This document shows, in pieces, positions 26,167-34,539 of a DNA stretch of 64,000 bases. The notes beneath the pieces are model-generated. The model was given only the letters and a program-made list of their open reading frames with translations, was not told the origin of the DNA and searched no databases. The DNA lies in contig NZ_LQZQ01000045.1 of NCBI RefSeq assembly GCF_001593005.1, positions 682,001 through 746,000 of the forward strand, written 5' to 3'. A program made the position numbers and the translations under genes. Each line of letters starts with the position of its first letter. Position 1 is the stretch's first letter. Origin of the DNA: Roseivirga ehrenbergii. GTDB taxonomy: Bacteria; Bacteroidota; Bacteroidia; Cytophagales; Cyclobacteriaceae.

Positions 26167-28410
26167 CTACCCCCCAAACTTCCCCCTCAAAGCAGCCAGC
26201 TTACTGGCCATATCTCCTTCTGATTCTTTTTGAACTTTGGCTTTTGGCTTAGCCCTTTCGCTCTTCTTTACCTGAGGTTTTGCTTCGCCTTTCATTGAAA
26301 GGGAAATTCGTTTTCGGCTAGCATCTACTTCCAGAACCGTAACCTCTACCCTTTGCTGAACACTGACGATATCGGCAGGATTGCTCACAAATGTATCGGA
26401 CAAATGGCTGATATGAACCAAGCCGTCCTGATGCACTCCAATGTCTACAAAGGCACCAAAGTTGGTCACGTTAGTCACAATGCCCGGCAGCTTCATGCCC
26501 GCCCTTAGGTCTTCCATGCTATTCACACCCTCCATAAAACTGAAGGCTTCAAATTGTTCCCTAGGGTCACGACCTGGCTTGGCCAATTCGCTCAAAATAT
26601 CCTTTAGGGTGGGTAAACCAATTTGATCGGTAATGTACTTTTTCAGGTCGATTTGCTTTCTCAGCTCTTCTTTCTGAATAAGATCTGTAACCGAGCATTT
26701 CAAATCCTTCGCCATTTGGCTGACAATGGCATAAGACTCAGGGTGTACCGCACTCTCGTCCAAAGGGTTAGCCGCTCCGCGAATACGCAAGAAACCAGCC
26801 GCTTGCTCAAAGGCTTTTTCACCCAAACGGGTTACATTTTTTATAGAGGCCCTGTCCTTAAACGGACCATTCGTATTTCTATATTCTACAATATTCTTAG
26901 CCAGCTGTGGCCCCAAGCCCGCAACATAAGTCAGCAATTGCTCAGAAGCCGTATTGACTTCCACCCCAACGGCATTTACACAACTCATCACCACATCGTC
27001 CAAAGAATGCTTTAATGCGCCTTGATCTACATCGTGCTGGTATTGCCCCACTCCTATGGACTTTGGGTCAATTTTTACCAATTCCGCCAAAGGATCCATC
27101 AGCCTACGACCAATGGATACCGCTCCACGCACGGTAATGTCTTCATTCGGAAATTCATCTCTGGCGATTTGCGAAGCAGAATAAATAGAGGCGCCACTTT
27201 CATTTACCATCACCACGGTAATGGATTTTGGCAGCCCTAAGTTATTTACAAAAGTTTCTGATTCACGGCCCGCGGTTCCGTTGCCAATGGCGATGGCTTC
27301 GATATTAAATTTCTCGGCCAAATGCTTAATGGTAGCGCCCGCTTTGGCGGTTTGTCTTTGTGGTTCGTGTGGGTAAATGGCTTCAAAATGAAGCAATTGC
27401 CCTTGTTTGTCTAAACAGACCAATTTACAGCCCGTTCTAAAACCCGGGTCGATGGCCATTACATTTTTACTGCCCAAAGGAGCGGCCATCAGCAGTTCTT
27501 TCATGTTTTTAGCAAATACCTCGATGGCTTCTTCGTCTGCTTTTTTCTTGGAAATCATGCGCAGCTCCGTTTCCATACTCGGCTGAAGCAAACGCTTATA
27601 ACCATCTCTAATGGCCAATTTCACCTGTTCTGCACTTTGCGTATTTCCTTGTATCAAGTGTCGATCGAGCAGTTCAATCGCATCCTCTTCTGGCGGAACG
27701 GTATCCAACATCAAAAACATTTCGCTTTCGCCCCTGCGCATGGCCAAAACACGGTGCGAAGGAGCTTTGGCTACGCTTTCCTCCCAGTCGAAATAATCTC
27801 TGTATTTCTGCGCTTCTTCTTCCTTACCCGGATACACACGGGCTTTGAAAACGGCTTTTTCTTGAAAGAACCTACGCATTTTTGCCCTAACCTCCTGATC
27901 TTCATTGATCCATTCGGCCATAATATCACGCGCACCTTGTAAGGCTTGCTCAATATCTTCTACCTGCTTTTCAGCATCTACAAAGTCAGCGGCTTTGGTG
28001 TATGGGTCGGCATTGATTTGTTCAAAAATAAGTTTGGCTAAAGGCTCTAGTCCTTTCTCGCGGGCAATGGTAGCCTTGGTTCTGCGCTTTGGTTTATAAG
28101 GCAGGTAAATATCTTCTAAGCGGGCCATGGTTTCGGCCTCGTTTACTTGTTTTTCCAGCTCGTCTGTAAGTTTTTCTTGCTCTTTTAGCGACTTTAAAAC
28201 CGCTTCTTTTCTTTTGTCCAATTCGCGCAGTTGCAAAACTCGATCACGAATGGACGCAATTTCAACTTCATCTAAACTGCCGGTTAATTCCTTTCTGTAG
28301 CGGGAAATAAAGGGCACTGTACCTCCTTGGTCCAAAAGTTCTACAGTGGTGGCTACTTGTTTTGGGTTGATAGAAAGCTCTGTGGCGATTCGCTGAAAAT
28401 GTACTTGCAT
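26167..28410 (-). CDS. tex: Tex-family RNA-binding transcription accessory protein
   Basis: A 747-residue protein with the full Tex layout. It has an N-terminal helical region (TVPFISRYRKELTGSLDE), a YqgF/RNase H-like domain (VMAIDPGFRTGCKL, about 319-460), helix-hairpin-helix segments (TYVAGLGPQLAKNIVEYRN) and a C-terminal S1 domain (LPGIVTNVTNFGAFVDIGVHQDGLVHIS). A basic Lys-rich tail ends the protein. Tex binds nucleic acids and affects transcription and stress survival. The short upstream gap separates it from the recombinase that opens the cassette array, so the array was inserted next to tex. Confidence 0.95.
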   Translation of the reverse strand: MQVHFQRIATELSINPKQVATTVELLDQGGTVPFISRYRKELTGSLDEVEIASIRDRVLQLRELDKRKEAVLKSLKEQEKLTDELEKQVNEAETMARLEDIYLPYKPKRRTKATIAREKGLEPLAKLIFEQINADPYTKAADFVDAEKQVEDIEQALQGARDIMAEWINEDQEVRAKMRRFFQEKAVFKARVYPGKEEEAQKYRDYFDWEESVAKAPSHRVLAMRRGESEMFLMLDTVPPEEDAIELLDRHLIQGNTQSAEQVKLAIRDGYKRLLQPSMETELRMISKKKADEEAIEVFAKNMKELLMAAPLGSKNVMAIDPGFRTGCKLVCLDKQGQLLHFEAIYPHEPQRQTAKAGATIKHLAEKFNIEAIAIGNGTAGRESETFVNNLGLPKSITVVMVNESGASIYSASQIARDEFPNEDITVRGAVSIGRRLMDPLAELVKIDPKSIGVGQYQHDVDQGALKHSLDDVVMSCVNAVGVEVNTASEQLLTYVAGLGPQLAKNIVEYRNTNGPFKDRASIKNVTRLGEKAFEQAAGFLRIRGAANPLDESAVHPESYAIVSQMAKDLKCSVTDLIQKEELRKQIDLKKYITDQIGLPTLKDILSELAKPGRDPREQFEAFSFMEGVNSMEDLRAGMKLPGIVTNVTNFGAFVDIGVHQDGLVHISHLSDTFVSNPADIVSVQQRVEVTVLEVDASRKRISLSMKGEAKPQVKKSERAKPKAKVQKESEGDMASKLAALRGKFGG

Positions 28411-28584
28411 GTATTTGGGTTTTTAAAGGCGACAAAACTAAACAAAGATGAATTGCGAGAAAGGGTTTGAGGGGAAAAGATGTGCCCGAATTTTAAATGA
28501 AAAATTAACCATTTAAAGCGAAAGCCAAAGTGACTCAAGTCAATAAAATTTTACTTTGAGAAAGTATTAGGCGGAAAAAGAAAG

Positions 28585-29175
28585 TTGTATTTTGTAGAAC
28601 GTCCGAGACAAGAACAATCACTTCCTACGGTATGCAGTGTAGAAGAAATACAAATGATCTTGTCAAACGTAAAAAACATAAAACATAAGGCCATTTTGAG
28701 TACCATTTATTCTGCTGGCTTAAGAATCAGTGAGGTTATTAACCTACCTATCAAGGCTATAGACTCAGATCGCATGCAAATTCATATAAAAAATGCTAAA
28801 GGCAATAAAGACAGATATACCATTCTATCAAAAAAGGTTTTAGACTTGTTAAGGGAGTATTTCAAACAGGAAAAGCCGCACTATTGGCTATTCGAGGGGA
28901 TGGGAAGCACTAAGGAAAAACCTGTGCAATATTCTTCGAGAAGCATCCAAAATATTTTAAAAGTAGCAATAAAGAAAACGGGAATTAAAAAGCATATTAC
29001 AGTGCATACCTTAAGACACAGTTTTGCTACACATTTATTAGAGAATGGAACAGATTTGAGGTATATACAAAACCTGTTAGGGCATAGTAACTCAAAAACC
29101 ACAGAAGTGTATACCCATATTACCACCAAGGGCTTTAACCAGATTGTTAGCCCTTTAGATAAATTAGATATATAA
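28585..29175 (+). pseudogene. N-terminally truncated tyrosine recombinase (integrase-like)
   Basis: A 196-residue frame starting at TTG holds the whole catalytic domain of a phage/Xer-type tyrosine recombinase. All active-site residues are visible: Arg in SAGLRISEV, Lys in AKGNKDRYT, His-x-x-Arg in HTLRHSFATH, His in LLGHSNSKTT and Tyr in EVYTHIT. Translation in the same frame upstream gives IKFYFEKVLGGKRKLY, the end of the core-binding (SAM-like) domain, and then meets a stop at 28531. About 100 N-terminal residues are missing, so I regard it as a relic, although a functional short protein cannot be excluded. It lacks the extra patch that defines IntI integron integrases. It stands at the head of the cassette array. 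Confidence 0.75.
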
Positions 29176-29183
29176 AAAATATA

Positions 29184-29217
29184 CGCAACTAGTTGCGCAT
29201 ACAGACACGTTGCCGCA
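29184..29217 (+). other. Possible primary recombination site (attI-like) at array head
   Basis: A perfect 14-bp palindrome, CGCAACTAGTTGCG (29184-29197), contains back-to-back AAC and GTT cores. It is followed 11 bases later by the first cassette boundary GTTGCCGCA (29209-29217). Its position just after the recombinase and before the first cassette is where an integron would have attI. Whether it recombines is not known. Confidence 0.45.
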
Positions 29218-29225
29218 CATTTAAA

Positions 29226-30017
29226 ATGACAGAAACAGAAGCCATAGTATCAGCAGCAAAACATTACTGCATTGACAATTTTAGATATTGGTCGGACAGG
29301 TATCAAAATGAAAGGACAGGTAATGACTTTCCTTACACCTACACAGACAATGACTACAATCTTTTCCCGAGATACAATGCTCTAAGTGCGATTAGACAAG
29401 GAATAGAATACTTCACAGGACAAGAGTTTCAAGATATAGAAACTTGTAAGCAAACTCTAAAAAAGACCGGACAGGAAAGCCAAAGCCATTTTACAGAAAA
29501 TACCAATAATAAAATTGGACGAAAAGCAATTCAAGAAGAGCGCGACAAATTCGTGCAATTTATTGAAAATATTGACAATTCCGTTTTAGAAGCTATTGAA
29601 CCACTACCATACAAAAGGAGGTTAAAAGATGACGAACGAGAGACAATACGTCAAGTATTAACAGATAAATGGAGAGTTGACGGGTATTGGGTGCCATTAA
29701 TAGAAGTAAGTTCCGAACTGACAACTTTATTTATGAATAAAGAGAATTTGACGGAAACGGACGAAAAGCAGATAGTTAACTTCATTAAGCAGAAAGCTGA
29801 AGGAAGACTTTACGAAATCACAGAAGAACAACTCGATTATGAAATTGCCCATAGCGAATTTGACATTGACTGTTATGAGACCTTCTATTGCGACAGAACC
29901 TTTGATTGGCTTGTATATGGTTCACACGAAGGTACAATTGCTTTTGGTGGCAAAGAATTAATCGACTTTGTCCAACAAGTTTTTGCGGACAGAAAAGAGA
30001 TGATTAATAATTGGTAA
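29226..30017 (+). CDS. Hypothetical protein in cassette 1, 263 aa
   Basis: I do not recognise this protein. It is acidic, soluble and rich in aromatic residues (HYCIDNFRYWSDRYQNE), with no signal peptide or membrane helix. The C-terminal third contains CYETFYCDRTFDWLVYGSHEG. I chose ATG 29226; it lies nine bases after the cassette boundary GTTGCCGCA. An in-frame TTG at 29193 would lie inside the recombination palindrome and is rejected. The stop lies 15 bases before the complementary TGCGGCAAC at 30032. The gene therefore fills its cassette, as in integron cassettes. Confidence 0.7.
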   Translation: MTETEAIVSAAKHYCIDNFRYWSDRYQNERTGNDFPYTYTDNDYNLFPRYNALSAIRQGIEYFTGQEFQDIETCKQTLKKTGQESQSHFTENTNNKIGRKAIQEERDKFVQFIENIDNSVLEAIEPLPYKRRLKDDERETIRQVLTDKWRVDGYWVPLIEVSSELTTLFMNKENLTETDEKQIVNFIKQKAEGRLYEITEEQLDYEIAHSEFDIDCYETFYCDRTFDWLVYGSHEGTIAFGGKELIDFVQQVFADRKEMINNW

Positions 30018-30031
30018 AAAAGAAAAAACGA

Positions 30032-30167
30032 TGCGGCAACAAAGCATATAGCTTATGGCGGGTGAAGTGCTAAAATCAAAGCTTTCGGCTCTTAATCTAG
30101 TAGGTCTCGGGCGGACAGGAAAGTGCTTCGAAAACCGCCACAAGCCATATGCAAACCGTTGTGGGTA
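30032..30167 (+). repeat. attC-like site 1
   Basis: It opens with TGCGGCAAC (30032-30040), the exact reverse complement of GTTGCCGCA at the start of the same cassette (29209). An imperfect palindrome follows: GCATATAGCTTATGGCGG pairs with CCGCCACAAGCCATATGC at 16 of 18 positions. It closes at GTTGTGGGTA (30158-30167), the start of cassette 2. Length is about 136 bases. Confidence 0.75.
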
Positions 30168-30169
30168 AT

Positions 30170-30613
30170 TTAAGAAAGATGAGGCATTCCAGTTCCAGTT
30201 TCAACAAAACTCTTTAAACTTTGAGTTACAAATCTTTCCCAAGCAGGAAAACAAATCTCATAACAGTTTAACTCGGGAACTAATCCATTATGTGCGAAAT
30301 TTAGAATTGTTGCGTTTTGACCTTTATCTTCCAAAACCCATTCAACAAAAGTTCCTTCCCACTCTTTTTCAATTCCTTCATAACCATTGTGAATATGTTT
30401 AGCCTCAATACATTTCCATACTATTTTTCTATTAGGTTCAAATTCGGAGATTTTAAACTTCCAATAAGTACTATCAAAACTTGTTGTGAATTCATCACCA
30501 ACTGAAGAAACTGAATTATCTGTATTTCCCCACCATTTTTTGACGTGTTGTGAAATAGCATTGAATACTTGTTGTGTAGTTCCATTAATCGAAACCATTG
30601 TTGTGTATGACAT
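30170..30613 (-). CDS. SRPBCC (AHSA1-like) protein in cassette 2
   Basis: A 147-residue protein of the START/SRPBCC hydrophobic-ligand fold (INGTTQQVFNAISQHVKKWW, WKFKISEFEPNRKIVWK and C-terminal SLKSFVETGTG). Such proteins often bind small hydrophobic molecules or act as stress factors. Unusually for a cassette, it is transcribed against the array direction. Its stop codon is three bases from the cassette boundary at 30158-30167, and its start faces the HxlR gene across a 95-base promoter region. HxlR plus SRPBCC is a frequent regulator-target pair, so the regulator at 30709 probably controls it. Confidence 0.82.
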   Translation of the reverse strand: MSYTTMVSINGTTQQVFNAISQHVKKWWGNTDNSVSSVGDEFTTSFDSTYWKFKISEFEPNRKIVWKCIEAKHIHNGYEGIEKEWEGTFVEWVLEDKGQNATILNFAHNGLVPELNCYEICFPAWERFVTQSLKSFVETGTGMPHLS

Positions 30614-30708
30614 AATTTAATTTTAAAATATTAATAGTGCTTGCGAATTACAAGTGCAAATATATGAAAGTACTTTTATTTTACAAGTGCATTTTTATAT
30701 ATTTGCAT
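30614..30708. promoter_or_regulatory. Divergent promoter with repeated TTACAAGTGCA element
   Basis: TTACAAGTGCA occurs at 30648-30658 and again at 30681-30691, 33 bases apart, between the divergent SRPBCC and HxlR genes. An AGTGCTTG at 30636 and a GTACTT at 30669 make partial inverted partners. The spacing of about three helical turns suits a dimeric winged-helix repressor such as the adjacent HxlR protein; this is inferred. Confidence 0.5.
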
Positions 30709-31137
30709 ATGAAACAGATTGAAAGAAGGTCGGACTGTCCAATTAGCTTATCGCTTGACATTTTTGGAGACAAATGGACTTTACTAATTTTAAGAGATTT
30801 TATTTTCTTTAACAACAGACACTTTAACGAGTTAGTAACAGTTGAAAAAATATCTACAAATATTCTTGCTGACCGATTAAATCGACTACTTGAAAATGAT
30901 ATTGTAAAAAAAGAAGTTGATAGGAATAATAAATCTTCATATCTGTATTCGTTAACAGAAAAAGGAATTGATTTAATTCCGATTGTTATTGAAATTTATA
31001 AATGGGGAGCAAACAATATTGACGGAAATAATGCTAATAGTGAATTTAAAAATGAAGTGAATTCTAATTTTAATAAAGTGACATCGGAAATAGTTGACCG
31101 AATAAAAACTACCCACAACAACGTATATAAAACATAG
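30709..31137 (+). CDS. HxlR-family transcriptional regulator in cassette 2
   Basis: A 142-residue winged-helix protein. The family signature is clear: CPISLSLDIFGDKWTLLILRDFIFFNNRHFNEL (about 10-42), then ISTNILADRLNRLLENDIVKK and YSLTEKGIDLIPI. HxlR proteins are dimeric repressors or activators, often responding to electrophiles or redox state. The first ATG of the domain is 30709. The last nine residues (TTHNNVYKT) are encoded inside the attC-like site, whose TACCCACAAC begins at 31110, so the cassette's recombination site doubles as coding sequence. A C-terminal Asn-rich linker precedes it. Confidence 0.88.
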   Translation: MKQIERRSDCPISLSLDIFGDKWTLLILRDFIFFNNRHFNELVTVEKISTNILADRLNRLLENDIVKKEVDRNNKSSYLYSLTEKGIDLIPIVIEIYKWGANNIDGNNANSEFKNEVNSNFNKVTSEIVDRIKTTHNNVYKT

Positions 31138-31305
31138 CTATTATAGGCTTTCCGAGAGGTTAGTATATATTTGCTGAGACCGCCAAATTTTTAAATTTAG
31201 CTTTTAGTAAAATAAAGATAAAAATTTAAAAATTCGGCTTGTGTATAATCCGAAAGGAAAGCGTCTTTTTACACGCTACGTTTCATATACAAACCGTTGG
31301 GTGGC
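31110..31305 (+). repeat. attC-like site 2
   Basis: TACCCACAAC (31110-31119) is the exact reverse complement of GTTGTGGGTA at the cassette 2 start (30158). The stem GTATATAAAACATAGC pairs with GCTACGTTTCATATAC at 14 of 16 positions. The site closes at GTTGGGTGGC (31296-31305). At 196 bases it is the longest in the array, with an AT-rich central loop. Confidence 0.75.
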
Positions 31306-31317
31306 ATTAAAAAGACA

Positions 31318-31842
31318 ATGAAGAATCTATTAGTATTAGCGACAACCTTGATACTTCTTTTTACAAGTTGTAACCAATCGGACGACATGAATATTAGCGA
31401 CTATGTTGACCATTGGGAAATCAATACAACCTTTAAAACATTCGAAAATTCCACTCTTGACATTGATACTGTTGAGAATGAATACAAAATTGCAGAAGGA
31501 CACAATCAAGTCTTCATCGTAACGACTGAGAAAAATCCAGTATTCAAGGAAGGAAAGGAATTGACGGACTTATACAGTACTAAATCTCTACTCATAGAAC
31601 TCGACACTTTAGATAATTTAGTGACACCAGAGAATCCTTCTAATTCAAGACTTTTTCAGCAACTAATTGCTTTTTCTCCAGACTATGGAATAAACCCATT
31701 AGACAAGGAAGAGAAAATAACATTTACGCGTAACAATAAAAATGTTTGGACAATTGAATCTGATATTTACGACTTTGTTTTTAGGGGACAACTTGATTTT
31801 TCAACTGAACAGTCGTGGACGAACACTATAAATGATTATTAA
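31318..31842 (+). CDS. Hypothetical lipoprotein in cassette 3
   Basis: A 174-residue lipoprotein of unknown function. Signal MKNLLVLATTLILLFTSC gives lipobox Cys18. The mature part is acidic and probably beta-rich (YDFVFRGQLDFSTEQSW near the C-terminus). The ATG at 31318 lies 12 bases after cassette boundary GTTGGGTGGC, and the stop is 12 bases before the complementary GCCACCCAAC. Processing by the LspA encoded in this window is expected. Confidence 0.75.
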   Translation: MKNLLVLATTLILLFTSCNQSDDMNISDYVDHWEINTTFKTFENSTLDIDTVENEYKIAEGHNQVFIVTTEKNPVFKEGKELTDLYSTKSLLIELDTLDNLVTPENPSNSRLFQQLIAFSPDYGINPLDKEEKITFTRNNKNVWTIESDIYDFVFRGQLDFSTEQSWTNTINDY

Positions 31843-31854
31843 AAAGAAAAAAAC

Positions 31855-31990
31855 GCCACCCAACAATGGCTAAGAAAACATAGGCCAAGTAAGGCTTTCA
31901 GAAAGGTTCGTACATTTAGTAAACTTCGGTTTCGGTGGACAGGTAATCGCTTCGAAAGCCTTACGTTTCTTAGCCGGGTCGTTGGAGGTA
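31855..31990 (+). repeat. attC-like site 3
   Basis: GCCACCCAAC (31855-31864) is the exact reverse complement of GTTGGGTGGC at 31296. The stems GGCTAAGAAA/TTTCTTAGCC and GTAAGGCTTTC/GAAAGCCTTAC fold the interior. It closes at GTTGGAGGTA (31981-31990). Confidence 0.78.
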
Positions 31991-31999
31991 ATTGACTGC

Positions 32000-32890
32000 A
32001 TGAGAGCAAATTCACGAATAGATATTTTAAGGTCTCCCTTATTCCTCTTAGGACTAGCAATTCTTCTACTGAACGATTTCGTTCTCAAGTACGAATATTC
32101 GAACGTGCTAACTGGAAAACTATCCGATTTTACAGGGCTTTTCATCTTTCCAATCTTCTTTTCTGCATTGTTTCCGAAATATACCAGGATCATTTATGGT
32201 TTGACTATTTTAATATTTGGCTATTGGAACTCTTCCATATCTCAAGGGCTAATTAACTTTCTTAACAACTCTGCAATTCACGTTGGTCGAACTGTAGATC
32301 CAACTGATTTCCTTGCTTTTTCAGTTATGCCATTCTCGTTCATATATTTCAAGAGCCAAATTGCACGCCTAAGAAGGAGAATCATAATTCCGACCGGAAC
32401 TGTAATTGGAGCAGTTGCCGTTTTTTCATTTGTTGCAACAACACTTCCTAAGCAAAGTGCCGAACTCGGAATTGGATCTAATAAAACCTATACACTTGAA
32501 TTGGATAAGACAGAGTTTTTCGGAAAACTTCAACCAGGATATCTATTAAGCGATACGATTGAACTCAATCTTGTCGATTCCTTATTCTATTTGTACTACT
32601 ATGTTCCTGATATCAGAGCTGATATGTTCGTACTTGCGAACATTACTGAACAGGATGATAAAACGATAATACGACTGGACAATTTTTTAACGGGTTCGGT
32701 AACAGGGAGCCTCTTTTCTGGTGTGGATGAGGATGATCTAAGAGCAGTTGAGAAAGTTAATAAATCCGAACATGAAGAATTCTTCCAGAAGTATTTCATT
32801 GGTCAACTCCTGAAACCTACCAACGAATCAAGAGGACTGTACTACAACAACAAAAATATTTACGATGAAATCCAAAGGAGGTACGAATAA
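32000..32890 (+). CDS. Hypothetical membrane protein in cassette 4
   Basis: A 296-residue protein with four to five hydrophobic segments in the first ~165 residues (SPLFLLGLAILLLNDFVL, LFIFPIFFSALF, IIYGLTILIFGYW, AFSVMPFSFIYF, TVIGAVAVFSFVATTL). A soluble, probably extracytoplasmic domain of ~130 residues follows. I do not recognise the family. The ATG at 32000 is nine bases after the cassette boundary. The stop (32888-32890) directly precedes the attC-like site. Confidence 0.72.
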   Translation: MRANSRIDILRSPLFLLGLAILLLNDFVLKYEYSNVLTGKLSDFTGLFIFPIFFSALFPKYTRIIYGLTILIFGYWNSSISQGLINFLNNSAIHVGRTVDPTDFLAFSVMPFSFIYFKSQIARLRRRIIIPTGTVIGAVAVFSFVATTLPKQSAELGIGSNKTYTLELDKTEFFGKLQPGYLLSDTIELNLVDSLFYLYYYVPDIRADMFVLANITEQDDKTIIRLDNFLTGSVTGSLFSGVDEDDLRAVEKVNKSEHEEFFQKYFIGQLLKPTNESRGLYYNNKNIYDEIQRRYE

Positions 32891-32891
32891 C

Positions 32892-33013
32892 TACCTCCAA
32901 CAGGCGCTAAGCCCAATCGACTTACTTAGTTACTTGCAAAGAGCATCTGAAACCGATACTTTTGAGATATTTAAAAGGCTAAGCCGACTGTGCTTAGCTT
33001 GTCGTTGGCTGTA
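32892..33013 (+). repeat. attC-like site 4
   Basis: TACCTCCAAC (32892-32901) is the exact reverse complement of GTTGGAGGTA at 31981. The interior pairs GCTAAGCCCAATCGACTTA with TAAGCCGACTGTGCTTAGC with a few mismatches. It closes at GTTGGCTGTA (33004-33013). Confidence 0.77.
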
Positions 33014-33016
33014 ATT

Positions 33017-33751
33017 ATGACAAAGTTTACCCAACTAATTTGCGGACTTCTGATAGTCATTTCGTGTACATCGACAAAGACTGACGAGAAAAAATGGCTT
33101 GAAGCAGATTGGATTTTTGTTCGTGATTCCTCCAATTATTTCGACTTTGACCCAAGATACATTGGACTAAGATTTCGAAAAGACACGTTGATAACAATTT
33201 CTGACCTTTGGTTAACTTATGAGGGAAGATATTCAGTGAATGGGAATGAAATTCAAATATTTGACGAAGACTCAACGAATTTTCAAATAATAAAATTAAC
33301 GAAGGACTCATTAATGCTTTTAGGTTACACCGACACATTAAGATACTACAATCGAGCTCTCGAATTTGACAAAGACCTAAGGTTTCAAAGAATTACTCTT
33401 CAAGGTGGAGAATGCTTTGGTGAATGCCCAGAGTTTTACCTAACAATGGACGACAAAGGAAATACAGAATTTAAAGGACTTGAAAACAGTAAATTTCAAG
33501 GGATAAAGAGTTATTCAGTTGACGTTGAAGCAAAACACCGAATTGACAGCTTGTTTAAATGGTCAAATATTAAAAATATCGACACGACAGACTATTATGG
33601 TTCCGAAGACGGCTGGCGTTTAACAATCACGTTCCAGTACGGGGACAATGAATTAAGAAGAATAAGAGGGACACATAGTTCAATGCCACATCGTTTGAAA
33701 GGAATCATCAGGACTCTTTTAGACGACTTAAGAAAAAGAGGATTGGTGTAA
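33017..33751 (+). CDS. DUF6438-like lipoprotein in cassette 5
   Basis: A 244-residue lipoprotein (lipobox LLIVISC, Cys17). Residues ~25-110 form a small lipocalin-like or DUF-type beta segment (WLTYEGRYSVNGNEIQIF). Residues ~120-240 match the DUF6438 pattern, with GGECFGECPEFYLTMDDKGNTEFKG containing the CxxxCP signature. Function is unknown; the domain is common in Bacteroidota lipoproteins. The ATG is four bases after the cassette boundary at 33004-33013. Confidence 0.76.
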   Translation: MTKFTQLICGLLIVISCTSTKTDEKKWLEADWIFVRDSSNYFDFDPRYIGLRFRKDTLITISDLWLTYEGRYSVNGNEIQIFDEDSTNFQIIKLTKDSLMLLGYTDTLRYYNRALEFDKDLRFQRITLQGGECFGECPEFYLTMDDKGNTEFKGLENSKFQGIKSYSVDVEAKHRIDSLFKWSNIKNIDTTDYYGSEDGWRLTITFQYGDNELRRIRGTHSSMPHRLKGIIRTLLDDLRKRGLV

Positions 33752-33759
33752 ACAATAAC

Positions 33760-33961
33760 TACCGGCAATCGAGTAGACGGCCGTGAGCCATAAGCCCACG
33801 GTGCGCCTCCCGATACTTCGGGACACACCACCTGCCGTACGGGTCTTCCCGAAACGAGTTCGGGACAGGCTGTACTTGGCGGTTCATTGAATTTGAGGTT
33901 GCGTTTTTAAGTAGTAATCTTGCCCTACGGGACACTGCTCAAATACAAACCGTTGTGGTTT
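33760..33961 (+). repeat. Degenerate attC-like site 5 with inserted hairpin repeat
   Basis: The opening TACCGGCAAT (33760-33769) matches the expected TACAGCCAAC at only 7 of 10 positions. The closing GTTGTGGTTT (33952-33961), preceded by CAAATACAAACC, is normal, but its left-hand stem partner is missing. The middle is filled with palindromic sequence unlike the other sites, including TCTTCCCGAAAC-GAGTTCGGGACAG at 33844-33869. The site appears damaged or hybrid. Confidence 0.55.
33844..33872 (+). repeat. Hairpin repeat copy 1 (TCCCGAA...TTCGGGA)
   Basis: A 29-base element with a 7-bp stem, TCCCGAA/TTCGGGA, and a five-base loop. It recurs at 34658-34686 with two differences. The type is a dispersed hairpin repeat frequent in Bacteroidota. 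Confidence 0.75.
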
Positions 33962-33975
33962 ATTAAATAAAACAT

Positions 33976-34539
33976 ATGAAAGGTAGAAATAAAGACTTCT
34001 TAGTGGGAGGTATATTTTTAATCCTGACGATTACCTTCATCATAATTTCAATGACTCACAAACCTTTCTTTGATTGGGTTTTTGAACGACACCATAATCA
34101 ATGGAGTTGGTACCTCAGACCATTATTTTTACTACCATTTTGTTATTTCGCTTATAAAAAAAGCTTTGCCGGAATGATGATTTCGATTTTTGCCTTGTTC
34201 ACAAGTATGTTTTGGTTTCCCAAGCCGGAAATTGCGAGTGAAAGCGTAATGGATTTTTTAGAATTTGAGAAAGCGTATCTGTACGGTGAATGGAACATGA
34301 GTAAACAACTACTGACCTTAACAATCCCTATTTCATTTATTGCTTTAGGATTGGCTTTTTGGAAACGAAGTGTAACAATAGGTATTGCGGTTGTTGTTCT
34401 TATGGCCACAGGTAAAATGGTGTGGAGTATTCAAAATGCGGGTGAGTCGGGAAAATCAATATTGATACCAGCGATTCTTGGCTTATTGATCTGTTGCGGT
34501 CTGATTTTCTATGGATTTAAAAGGTTGGAAAAAAAATAA
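33976..34539 (+). CDS. Hypothetical multi-pass membrane protein in cassette 6
   Basis: A 187-residue protein with about six hydrophobic segments (VGGIFLILTITFIIISM, LRPLFLLPFCYFAY, MMISIFALFTSMFWF, LTLTIPISFIALGLAFW, IGIAVVVLMATG, IPAILGLLICCGLIFY). It ends in a basic tail. I recognise no family. The ATG follows boundary GTTGTGGTTT by 14 bases. No complementary 3' end could be found after the stop, so the distal end of this cassette has been lost. Confidence 0.68.
   Translation: MKGRNKDFLVGGIFLILTITFIIISMTHKPFFDWVFERHHNQWSWYLRPLFLLPFCYFAYKKSFAGMMISIFALFTSMFWFPKPEIASESVMDFLEFEKAYLYGEWNMSKQLLTLTIPISFIALGLAFWKRSVTIGIAVVVLMATGKMVWSIQNAGESGKSILIPAILGLLICCGLIFYGFKRLEKK

Noticed and set aside
26623-27015. 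130-codon plus-strand frame inside tex
   Set aside because: Antisense to a well-conserved tex gene; no start signal and no recognisable domain.
28585-29175. Calling the recombinase a true integron integrase (IntI)
   Set aside because: The extra helix and patch between the second and third catalytic boxes typical of IntI is absent, and the N-terminal domain is truncated. It is closer to ordinary tyrosine recombinases.
29193-29225. In-frame TTG start 33 bases upstream of the cassette 1 gene
   Set aside because: It lies inside the recombination palindrome. The ATG at 29226 fits the pattern of starts 4-24 bases after each cassette boundary.
30032-33013. Interpreting the long palindromes between cassette genes as simple terminators
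   Set aside because: They lack T runs, exceed 120 bases, and their ends match the cassette starts exactly, which terminators would not.
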